A DNA stretch of 61,058 nt from Chloroflexota bacterium (GTDB lineage: Bacteria; Chloroflexota; FW602-bin22; JACPRP01), in the NCBI GenBank assembly GCA_016210495.1, contig JACQUC010000005.1, forward strand, positions 1 through 61,058, in the 5' to 3' direction. The notes below the pieces were generated by a model. The model searched no databases, had not been told where the DNA came from, and was given only the letters and a program-made list of their open reading frames with translations. Below are positions 42,100-49,423 of the stretch, in pieces. The position numbers were made by a program, and so were the translations under genes. Each line of letters opens with the position of its first letter. Position 1 is the first letter of the stretch.

Positions 42100-42369
42100 C
42101 TTGAGGATTCCCCCTAAAGCAGGTTTATTCTAATCCTAGTATAACACCAGACCTGCGGCAAGAGTAGAAACCTGCCAGGATGGTACCCATCCGAGCTAGA
42201 CCACATCTCTTCCTCGATAGCCTTTCAGGCATGGCTGTTGCAGAGTCGACGAAGTACAACTTCCAACCGGTCATCCGTCCTGCCAGCCGCTGATTGACGC
42301 CAGGCACGATCTTTGTTAATATCTGTATAGCTGTATCTTCCCTAGCGCTGCACAAAGAGGAGGTGGGCG

Positions 42370-42627
42370 ATGCCAACGGCACCCTGCAAGCTCACCGTAA
42401 TTGTCCCGTGCGATTTGCGGCGCCGGGCGCGCTCGGTCGCCGCGATGCGGGGAGAGCACGTTACCGACGTCGTGGTGCGCGCTCTCCAGGAATACGTCGC
42501 CGAGGCTCTCGAGGAGGCCGACGATGTTCGGGCCGTTATCGACTTCGAGCAGCGCCTGGCGCGTGGCGAAGAAGGCTTCGAGGAGTGGACCAAGGCGCGC
42601 GAGGAGCTGAGTGCGCTACCGGATTAG
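42370..42627 (+). CDS. RHH-type antitoxin (RelB/CopG-like)
   Basis: This 85-residue protein has an N-terminal ribbon-helix-helix-like strand (CKLTVIVPCDLRRRARSVAA), then helix EHVTDVVVRALQEYVAEALE and an acidic toxin-binding tail (FEEWTKAREELSALPD). It overlaps the downstream RelE/ParE gene by 17 nt. AAAGAGGAGG lies 6-7 bases before the ATG. Confidence 0.8.
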   Translation: MPTAPCKLTVIVPCDLRRRARSVAAMRGEHVTDVVVRALQEYVAEALEEADDVRAVIDFEQRLARGEEGFEEWTKAREELSALPD

Positions 42628-42883
42628 GGTCGGTCGCGCTGCCAAGCGTGAAGCCTTCGCTCTGCCCGGTTACGTCCGTCAGCGCGTTCTGCGTATCATC
42701 GACGCTCTCGCCGACGAACCGCGCCCGCTGGGGGCTAAAGAGTTGCGCGACCGGCCCGGCTACTATCGCATCCGTGTGGCACGCTGGCGTCTGATCTACC
42801 ACATCAGTGACGACGATGGACTCATCTCGATCGTTGCCGTGCGCCTCAAGACGGGGCCGGAAATTTACGAGAACCTGCCCTGA
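42611..42883 (+). CDS. RelE/ParE family toxin
   Basis: This 90-residue toxin starts with GTG inside the antitoxin gene. The family pattern is complete: YRIRVGRAAKREAFALP, LRIIDALADEPRPLGAKEL, then PGYYRIRVARWRLIYHI and IVAVRLKTGPEIYENL. Such toxins cleave mRNA at the ribosome (RelE) or act on gyrase (ParE); sequence alone does not separate them. Confidence 0.88.
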   Translation: MRYRIRVGRAAKREAFALPGYVRQRVLRIIDALADEPRPLGAKELRDRPGYYRIRVARWRLIYHISDDDGLISIVAVRLKTGPEIYENLP

Positions 42884-42884
42884 A

Positions 42885-43442
42885 TTACGAGAACTTCACC
42901 GCCGGCGGTTTCGCCGCCGCCTCCTCCCCGGCAAAGAACTCCGCTTCCTGGAAGCCCAGAGGCCCCGCGATGAAGATGCCCGGGATAGTCCTCACCCGGC
43001 CGTTGTACTGCAAGACCACCGCGTTGTAATAGTTGCGGGCGTAGGCGATCTTGTCCTCGGTCTCCGCCAGTTGACCCTGTAGGTCGCGGAAGTTCTGGTT
43101 CGCCTTGAGGTCGGGGTAGGCTTCGGCGACGGCAAAGAGCGTGCGCAGCGCCTGGGTCAGAGCGTTGTTGGCCGCGCCGGCCTCGCCCGGCGTCGCCGCG
43201 CTCTGCAATTGCGCTCGTGCCCTTGTTACGCTCTCGAAAACGCCCCGTTCGTGGGCGGCGTAGCCCTTCACGGTCTCCACCAGGTTCGGCACCAGGTCGG
43301 CCCTGCGCTGCAGTTGCACCTGCACGCCGCTCCAGCCCTCCCGCACTTGCAGGCGCCCGCGCACCAGGCCGTTGTATAGCGCGAGCGCTCCCACCACCGC
43401 CAGCACCAACACGACCAGCACGATCACGAGCACCGGATCCAT
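42885..43442 (-). CDS. lemA: LemA family protein
   Basis: This 185-residue membrane-anchored coiled-coil protein has an N-terminal helix [20 protein letters not shown], then the LemA core [39 protein letters not shown] and [17 protein letters not shown], ending with [14 protein letters not shown]. It lies downstream of a DUF2207 gene on the same strand, the usual pairing for this family. The cellular role is poorly understood. It ends one base from the convergent toxin gene. Confidence 0.92.
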   Translation of the reverse strand: MDPVLVIVLVVLVLAVVGALALYNGLVRGRLQVREGWSGVQVQLQRRADLVPNLVETVKGYAAHERGVFESVTRARAQLQSAATPGEAGAANNALTQALRTLFAVAEAYPDLKANQNFRDLQGQLAETEDKIAYARNYYNAVVLQYNGRVRTIPGIFIAGPLGFQEAEFFAGEEAAAKPPAVKFS

Positions 43443-43475
43443 AGCTCTCTAACCCTCCCAGTACGAAAAAATACG

Positions 43476-43543
43476 TCAACCGCAAAGACCGCCAAGGGAA
43501 TCATATGAAATCTTTGCGTCCTTTGCGCCCTTTGCGGTGAGCC
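43476..43543. repeat. CTTTGCGG-type repeat, inverted pair
   Basis: CAACCGCAAAGACCGCCAAG and, facing it, CTTTGCGCCCTTTGCGG form a hairpin-capable pair between the DUF2207 and lemA genes. It is related to the copies at 21122 and 56190. Confidence 0.6.
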
Positions 43544-43570
43544 CAAACGCCCGTGGCCGTCGTCGCTGCC

Positions 43571-45373
43571 TCACCAGCTCCCGCCCCCGCCGCCACCTCC
43601 GCCGCCGCCGGCGCCTCCACCGCCCCCGAAGCCGCTGCCACCGGAGCCTCCCGGCGTGCTGACCACTGTCGAGGAGACGGCGGAGGAGAAGTCCTGAAGG
43701 TCGCGCGAGAACTGTGTGGCCATGACAGGCGAGCCCCCGGTGTACCACGTCTGCGTCGTCGCCGACACGTCCAAACCCTGGAATGCGCGCGCCCACTTGT
43801 CCACGCAGCGGAAGACGATCGCGTAAGGCAGGTACTCCGCGAATAGGTTTGTCGCCTCGTTCAGGCGATGGCGGCTCGTCTCGGCCGTGGCCACGTATTG
43901 CCGGAAGCCGAGCGCGCGGCGCATCACCTCCCGTCCCCTCGCCGTGCGCTTCGGCATCCAACGAGCCAGTGCCACCAAGAGCAGCCCGGCGGGAGCCAGC
44001 GGCGCGGCGATGAGGCCGGCCCCCAAGTAGAGGCCCAGGAACGACGCACCTGCCACGCCCACCGCCATCACGACGATGGCGACCGCAAACCACAGTACCC
44101 GCGCCAGGTCCGGGCGCATGATGAACCAGCGGCGCTTCATCGCATCCCGGTAGAGCTCCTGCTTGGCATCCTTGAGGTAAGTATAGAACTTGTTCTTCAA
44201 CTGCGAAAGCATGACGGGCGAGCCACTGGCGAAGAGGCCCCGGAGCATCGTCCTCTCGTAGTCGAGCAGGTCGGCGTCGCCCTTCGCGGTGCGCGTCATC
44301 TCCCAATCGCGTTTGCCGAACATACCGCCCAGATACCCCTCGTCCTTCACCTCGCGGATGATTACGTACCCGCGAACGGCCAGGTCCACCGCCGTCGCCG
44401 TCACGTCCAGCGTGTCGGCGCTCTCGTCCAGGATCAGCCCCAGTTGCCCCGGGCGTAGCTTCTCCGGCGGCTCGTACTCGATGACGATGGGATCGCCGGC
44501 GAAGAGAGGACGCGTTTCCTCGTTCGGGTTGTCGGTCAGATAGTAGATCGTGGTATAGCGGCGGTCGCGCCCGAAGCGCCACCACGTCGAGGCGAGCAAG
44601 ACCAGCGACGCGACCAGGACGACCAGGCCGCCGCCAATTGTCACCGGACTGGCTTCAAAGAACTCCTCGAGCTCGCGGGGCTGGCGCTCGAGCTTCGGCT
44701 GTGGCTCCGGGACGAGCCCCTTGGCCATCGCCACCACGACCGTCAGTTGCTGGCCCTCGGGCAGCGCCCGCGTGCTGCTGAAAGTAGCCGAGTGGGCGGC
44801 GCTCTCGAAGCGGCAGGCCTCGCGCGAGCCCTGCCTGCCCTGGTAGCAGGTGACCTCCCGTATGCCGTCCCCCGGCACAGTGACAGTGGCCGACGTCCGC
44901 TCCGTCCTCACCGGCCACTGGCCGTTGACGTTCCAATACAGCTCGTCGTGATCGGCGAAGCCGTTTAGCGCGTGTCGCACCGCATACGTGATCCGATAGG
45001 TTTGGGCACCGGAGATGGTGACGTTCGGATCGCCGATCTTGACCCGGAGGTAGCTGCCTTCGCGACTGATCTCGTGCTTGAGCGACCGGCCACCGCCGTC
45101 GGTTACCGAGCGAACCTCCAGGTCGTAGACCCGGTTCAGCTTGTCGCCGAACTCGTACACCACCGGGATGTCGCGGAAGATGCCGTGCTTGCTCAGTCCG
45201 CCAAAGTCGGCGGCGATGCTCTCGGTGATCTGCAGCGTACCGTCCTGGGTGACCTCGATGCGTGCCTCGAAGCTGTCGATCACCCAGCCCTCGTCGGCCA
45301 GTGCCGGCCGCGCGGCAGCGATGGTCACTGCCACGATAATGATGAGGAAGCGAATAGCCAGTTGACCCTTCAT
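43571..45373 (-). CDS. DUF2207 membrane protein
   Basis: This 600-residue predicted membrane protein has a signal peptide (FLIIIVAVTIAAARPALA) and an extracellular beta domain (GWVIDSFEARIEVTQDGTLQ, then SIAADFGGLSKHGIFRDIP) that is diagnostic of DUF2207. Transmembrane helices follow near residues 240 and 425-465. A soluble cytoplasmic part comes next, and the Gly-rich C-terminus ends in GGGSW. The ATG at 45373 is preferred over an earlier alternative start. It is probably co-transcribed with lemA. Confidence 0.88.
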   Translation of the reverse strand: MKGQLAIRFLIIIVAVTIAAARPALADEGWVIDSFEARIEVTQDGTLQITESIAADFGGLSKHGIFRDIPVVYEFGDKLNRVYDLEVRSVTDGGGRSLKHEISREGSYLRVKIGDPNVTISGAQTYRITYAVRHALNGFADHDELYWNVNGQWPVRTERTSATVTVPGDGIREVTCYQGRQGSREACRFESAAHSATFSSTRALPEGQQLTVVVAMAKGLVPEPQPKLERQPRELEEFFEASPVTIGGGLVVLVASLVLLASTWWRFGRDRRYTTIYYLTDNPNEETRPLFAGDPIVIEYEPPEKLRPGQLGLILDESADTLDVTATAVDLAVRGYVIIREVKDEGYLGGMFGKRDWEMTRTAKGDADLLDYERTMLRGLFASGSPVMLSQLKNKFYTYLKDAKQELYRDAMKRRWFIMRPDLARVLWFAVAIVVMAVGVAGASFLGLYLGAGLIAAPLAPAGLLLVALARWMPKRTARGREVMRRALGFRQYVATAETSRHRLNEATNLFAEYLPYAIVFRCVDKWARAFQGLDVSATTQTWYTGGSPVMATQFSRDLQDFSSAVSSTVVSTPGGSGGSGFGGGGGAGGGGGGGGGGSW

Positions 45374-45460
45374 ACCGAAACGGCACCTTCCCAATCCGTC
45401 GTGCCTATTTTACCACGCCCAACTCGAGATTGCTCCGCAGCGCCAAGGCGATAGCAGATC

Positions 45461-45493
45461 AACCATACGTCCGCTTCGCCCGATCCGACCGAG
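45461..45493. repeat. Dispersed repeat also present inside the gene at 56973-57968
   Basis: CAACCATACGTCCGCTTCGC continuing CCGATCCGACCGA occurs here and, with one change, at 57642-57673; a degenerate form is at about 56878-56905. Confidence 0.7.
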
Positions 45494-45533
45494 CCTCAGA
45501 AATGCTCCGCAGTGCGAAGACAGTAACGCCTGC

Positions 45534-46751
45534 TCAGGGCACGCTGCCATCCCTGGGCGCAAAGGGAAAACGGATTACGTGCGGCGCGATGCGTGAGATG
45601 ACGTTGCCGAAGGAAAGGTAGAGCGCGCCCTCGGGGCCGTGCTGAACGTCGACATTGCAGAGGGGGGCTCCGGCGATGGTATTGACCGCCTGGATCTGTG
45701 TGCGCGTTTCGTCCAGGGTTCCACGGTAGAGCAACCCGTTGTTCACCGCGCACCAGAACAAGCTGTTGCGCCACTCCGCGATGGGACCTGTGTAGAAGTC
45801 GATACCCGCGATGCCAATGGGCTGGGCGTAGACGAATAAGGGCGCAACCGTCCCCGGCGGCACCACACCACAGGCGTTGGGCCAGCCGTAGTTTGCCCCC
45901 GCTGCGCCAAGGTTCACCTCGTCGTCGCAGCTCGGGCCGTTCTCGGTGAAGAACATTCGTCCGACAATAGGGTCGAATGCAAAGTCGAACGAGTTGCGAT
46001 TCCCGAGCGTCCAGATCGATTTCACCGCACCGGGCGGAGCGCTGAAGAAAGGATTGTCGACCGGTATCGTGCCGTCGGCGTTGAAGCGATGAATCTTCCC
46101 CATCGGGACCGCAAGATTCTGGCTGTTGGCAGAGTTCCTACCGTAATCGCCGATAGTCACGTAGAGCTTCCCATCCGGGCCGAAGTGCAGATTCCCCCCG
46201 TTGTGGTTCGTATTCGGGTCATTCTCCGCTCCAATCGGCACGTCCAGCAGCGTCACGGCGCTGCCCGCAACGGCCGTTTGGGTTGCCGGGTCCTCCGTGA
46301 GTCGAACCACGCGATTCGCCGGGCGGCCGGTACCGGTTTCGCTCGCCGGGGCGGTCTTGTAGATGTAGACGAAACTGTTTGCGGCGAAAGAAGGGTCCAG
46401 GGCGATACCGAGCAGCCCGCGCTCCCCATCCGCGTTCACGCGGGTCGTCACAAACGGCGTTGGGCGCAGGACCCCGTTTTCCACGATGCGCACCTGCGCG
46501 TCCTGGTCGCCGGCGAACACGGGCTTGACCGTGTAGAACATCCTGCCGTCCGGCGCGAAGGCCATGGCCACGACGAACCCGCCGGCATCGGCCACGAACG
46601 TCTGAACCGACGTGGTGGGCGGCAGCGGCTCGGGCGTTATCGCCGCCGGTTGGACGGCGAGAGCGGAACCCGACCACCAGACCAGAGGCACTACCAGCAG
46701 CAGCCCGACAACAATCCCGAAGCGGCGAAGTGCGAGCCAATTACCCAACAT
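45534..46751 (-). CDS. PQQ-type sugar dehydrogenase (glucose/sorbosone dehydrogenase family)
   Basis: This exported six-bladed propeller dehydrogenase of about 406 residues has a signal peptide (FGIVVGLLLVVPLVWWSGSA). Family motifs are AMAFAPDGRMFYTVK, RGLLGIALDPSF, the His-rich NHNGGNLHFGPDGKLYVTIG and GNRNSFDFAFDP with ANYGWPNACG. It would oxidise aldose sugars in the periplasm or outside using PQQ. The start at 46751 has GGGGAGGT immediately before it; a TTG three bases on has better spacing. Confidence 0.85.
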   Translation of the reverse strand: MLGNWLALRRFGIVVGLLLVVPLVWWSGSALAVQPAAITPEPLPPTTSVQTFVADAGGFVVAMAFAPDGRMFYTVKPVFAGDQDAQVRIVENGVLRPTPFVTTRVNADGERGLLGIALDPSFAANSFVYIYKTAPASETGTGRPANRVVRLTEDPATQTAVAGSAVTLLDVPIGAENDPNTNHNGGNLHFGPDGKLYVTIGDYGRNSANSQNLAVPMGKIHRFNADGTIPVDNPFFSAPPGAVKSIWTLGNRNSFDFAFDPIVGRMFFTENGPSCDDEVNLGAAGANYGWPNACGVVPPGTVAPLFVYAQPIGIAGIDFYTGPIAEWRNSLFWCAVNNGLLYRGTLDETRTQIQAVNTIAGAPLCNVDVQHGPEGALYLSFGNVISRIAPHVIRFPFAPRDGSVP

Positions 46752-47134
46752 ACCTCCCCAGCATCCCCACGTCCAAACGACGAATGAGCTTGCGAGAGCT
46801 ACTTTATACAAATAGCATACCACATGTCGAGGACACGCCGCTTCCGTGCCTTCCGTGCATTCCGTGGTTACTCACCACGGAAAGTACCTTGCTGAAGGAC
46901 AAGCTGACTACCGACGTTGGCGAGCCGCCTAAGACACTTGACTTCCAGAGCCTCCAGGTTCTCGCCCAGGTCGTATGTTTTGGCATTTCCGGCACGTTCG
47001 ACCAGTTCGTGCTATGCTGTACTTAGGAGGACTCACAGGTGACTAAACCTGGTGCATTTCCAGGGATCAGGCAGGGTAAGCTAAGCTGAAGCGGTCCCAC
47101 GACCGCCACCAAATACATTCGAGGAGCATCAAGA
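46752..47134. other. Intergenic stretch with repeat and short coding relic
   Basis: It holds a repeat at 46838-46880 (GCTTCCGTGCCTTCCGTGCA followed by TTCCGTGG). On the minus strand at about 46870-47005 there is a 46-codon startless frame (ERAGNAKTYDLGENLEALEV) that may be a gene relic of unknown family. Confidence 0.45.
46838..46880. repeat. CCTTCCGTG-type short tandem/dispersed repeat
   Basis: CTTCCGTGCCTTCCGTGCAT is followed by TCCGTGG and the inverted CCACGGAA, a common intergenic repeat style. Confidence 0.5.
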
Positions 47135-47518
47135 ATGTTGAACCTTACTTCGATAATGATTGGCTCGATGCAGCCAAAAGTGCTGGCTGCGTTTTACGAG
47201 AAGGTATTCGGCAAACCAGCCGATTGGGCTGAAGATAGTTGGAGCGGATGGCAGCTAGGCACTACGCATCTGGTCATCGGAGAACACTCGGAGGTCAAGG
47301 GCAAAGCGAAAGAGCCGCAAAGAATGATACTCAATTTTGAGACCGAAAAAGTAAGAGAGGAATTTGCCAGAATTAGAGCCCTGGGCGCAACAGTGATAAA
47401 AGAGCCGTATGAACTGGAAAATACCTGGATCGCGACCTTCGCCGATCCTGACGGCAACTACTTTCAGCTAATGTCGCCTATGCCAACCGAAACAAAAATA
47501 GGTACGAGGAACGTATGA
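47135..47518 (+). CDS. VOC-fold (glyoxalase/bleomycin-resistance type) protein 1
   Basis: This 127-residue single vicinal-oxygen-chelate domain reads LTSIMIGSMQPKVLAAFYEK, then WQLGTTHLVIGEHSE and WIATFADPDGNYFQLMSP, which is the typical Glu-containing end of glyoxalase-like proteins. It is the first of three VOC genes linked by 4-nt overlaps, so they form one operon. The substrate is unknown. Confidence 0.88.
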   Translation: MLNLTSIMIGSMQPKVLAAFYEKVFGKPADWAEDSWSGWQLGTTHLVIGEHSEVKGKAKEPQRMILNFETEKVREEFARIRALGATVIKEPYELENTWIATFADPDGNYFQLMSPMPTETKIGTRNV

Positions 47519-48462
47519 TGACCATCAAACAAAAAATCACACCACATTTATGGTTTGACAAAGAAGCCAAGGAGGCGGCCCAGCTCTACACCTCCGTCTT
47601 CCAGGACTCGAAAGTGAAGGACACCACAACAATTCATAACACCCCTTCAGGCTCGGTGGATATCGTTACCATTGAGCTATTGGGGCAAGAATTCACGCTC
47701 ATCAGCGCCGGCCCGCTTTTCAAGTTCAACCCATCCGCATCGTTCCTCGTCGTCTGCAAGACGAAGGACGAGGTCGATGCGTTGTGGGGGAAACTCTCGA
47801 AGGGCGGTTCCGCGCTCATGGACCTGGGTGAATATCCCTTCAGCGAAAGGTATGGCTGGGTGCAGGACAGGTATGGTCTATCGTGGCAGGTAATGTTCGC
47901 CGGCGACCGTGTCACAAAACAGAGGATCACCCCAACACTTATGTTTGTGGGCAAGCAGTGCGGGAAAGCAGAGGAGGCAATTAAGTTCTACGCGTCGGTG
48001 TTCCGCAATGCCAGAGTTGGCGACATTGACCGCTACGGCAAGGGCGAAGAACCTGACAAAGAAGGAACGGTAAAGCACGCCGCCTTTACCCTTGAGGGCC
48101 AGGAGTTTGCCGCAATGGACAGCGCTCACGAGCACAACTTTGCCTTCAACGAAGCCATTTCGTTCATAGTCCATTGCGATACCCAGGAAGAAATCGACTA
48201 CTACTGGGGCAAGCTCTCCGCGGACCCAAAGGCTGAACAGTGCGGTTGGCTAAAAGACAAGTACGGCCTCTCATGGCAAATTGTTCCTACCGTCATGGAG
48301 GAGATGCTAAAGGACAAAGACGAGAAGAAAATCGCGCGAGTGACCGAAGCCTTTCTCAAAATGAAGAAATTCGACATTGCGAAGTTAAGGGAAGCGTACG
48401 AGGGACGATCGCTGAACGCCAGTCCTTTTTCGACAGGGCTAAGCAAGGATAGAACACCATGA
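47515..48462 (+). CDS. PhnB-like double VOC protein
   Basis: This 315-residue protein carries two PhnB/3-dmu-9-type VOC domains: ITPHLWFDKEAKEAAQLYTS with SFLVVCKTKDEVDALWGKL, and TPTLMFVGKQCGKAEEAIKF with SFIVHCDTQEEIDYYWGKL. Each domain ends in a YGLSWQV/I motif. It starts inside the stop of the preceding VOC gene (ATGATGA). Function is unknown; such proteins bind small ligands or act as metalloenzymes. Confidence 0.88.
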   Translation: MMTIKQKITPHLWFDKEAKEAAQLYTSVFQDSKVKDTTTIHNTPSGSVDIVTIELLGQEFTLISAGPLFKFNPSASFLVVCKTKDEVDALWGKLSKGGSALMDLGEYPFSERYGWVQDRYGLSWQVMFAGDRVTKQRITPTLMFVGKQCGKAEEAIKFYASVFRNARVGDIDRYGKGEEPDKEGTVKHAAFTLEGQEFAAMDSAHEHNFAFNEAISFIVHCDTQEEIDYYWGKLSADPKAEQCGWLKDKYGLSWQIVPTVMEEMLKDKDEKKIARVTEAFLKMKKFDIAKLREAYEGRSLNASPFSTGLSKDRTP

Positions 48463-48896
48463 CCAGAGTAAACGCCTATCTCAACTTCCCGGGCAACACG
48501 GAGGAAGCGTTCAACTTCTACAAATCCGTCTTTGGCGGAGAGTTCAGCGCTGTTGTTCGTTTCAAAGATATGCCGATGGAAGGCGTGAACGTTCCTGAAA
48601 AGGACGCAAACAAGATTCTGCATATAGGCCTGCCGATTGGCACAGACTATATGCTAATGGCGAGCGACGCCCTCGAATCGCTGGGCCAAAAAGTGGTACA
48701 GGGCAACAACGTGAACATTTCGATCCATCCCGAAACCAAAGAAGAGGCAGATAGGATATTTGCGGCCCTTTCCGCCGGTGGCACGATTGAGATGCCCATC
48801 GCTGACCAACCGTGGGGCGACTACTACGGCAGTTTCAGGGACAAATTTGGCATACAGTGGATGGTGAATTACGCCTATCCGAAAAAGGAGACATGA
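48459..48896 (+). CDS. PhnB-like VOC protein 3
   Basis: This 145-residue single PhnB-type VOC domain has AYLNFPGNTEEAFNFYKSVF and NNVNISIHPETKEEADRIF, and ends GDYYGSFRDKFGIQWMVNY. It is the third gene of the VOC operon with a 4-nt ATGA overlap. Function is unknown. Confidence 0.88.
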   Translation: MTRVNAYLNFPGNTEEAFNFYKSVFGGEFSAVVRFKDMPMEGVNVPEKDANKILHIGLPIGTDYMLMASDALESLGQKVVQGNNVNISIHPETKEEADRIFAALSAGGTIEMPIADQPWGDYYGSFRDKFGIQWMVNYAYPKKET

Positions 48897-49060
48897 AAGC
48901 CCAAACACGATGTGCCACGGAGAAAGGCAATCTTCCTGACGCCTTTGCCTTTCACCTTGCGCGTTCCCAGGCACACAATTACTGACGGCCGCATCGTCGA
49001 ACACGGTCATGTCTACCAAGCGGCGCTAACCATTATTCAGGACGCGGTCACCCTCTCGAA

Positions 49061-49423
49061 TTAAGCACCTGATTGAAGCGCCCGGGGGCCTTTGGCTTCA
49101 GCGCGAGGGTGATTGCCGCGTTCATTCAGCCTCTTCTCCAGTTCCTCGTAATCACCCAGATACGCGCGCATCAGGCTTTTCCACAGCTTGCCGTGATTGG
49201 GCGCACGGAAGTGCAGCAGCTCATGCACGATCACATACTCGCTGAGGTCTTTGTCCATCTCGAGAAGTTCCGAGTTGAATATCAGCAGGCCTGTGGTTCT
49301 CGTGTAAGACGCCCACTTGTTTCGCATCGCGCGCATCGAGATGACGCTCACTTGGATTTCGAGTTTTCGCGCCCAATCGTGAACGCGCTCCTTGAGCTCG
49401 TCCTTGGTTTGCCAATGGCTCAT
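49061..49423 (-). CDS. YgjP-like zinc metallopeptidase coupled to hsdR
   Basis: This 120-residue protein has the YgjP/DUF45 pattern: AMRNKWASYTRTTGLLIFNS, YVIVHELLHFRAPNHGKLW (HExxH plus the downstream His) and YLGDYEELEKRLNE. Such small peptidase genes often sit behind hsdR. Its ATG overlaps the hsdR stop by 4 nt, so it belongs to the type I operon. Its target is unknown; processing or turnover of restriction subunits is a reasonable guess. Confidence 0.85.
   Translation of the reverse strand: MSHWQTKDELKERVHDWARKLEIQVSVISMRAMRNKWASYTRTTGLLIFNSELLEMDKDLSEYVIVHELLHFRAPNHGKLWKSLMRAYLGDYEELEKRLNERGNHPRAEAKGPRALQSGA

Noticed and set aside
46870..47005. Startless minus-strand frame with protein-like composition
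   Set aside because: Only about 46 codons bounded by stops, and no family recognised; recorded only as a possible relic.
48955..49063. Plus-strand frame reading TDGRIVEHGHVYQAALTIIQ near the end of the VOC operon
   Set aside because: Too short, no start or ribosome site, no recognised family.
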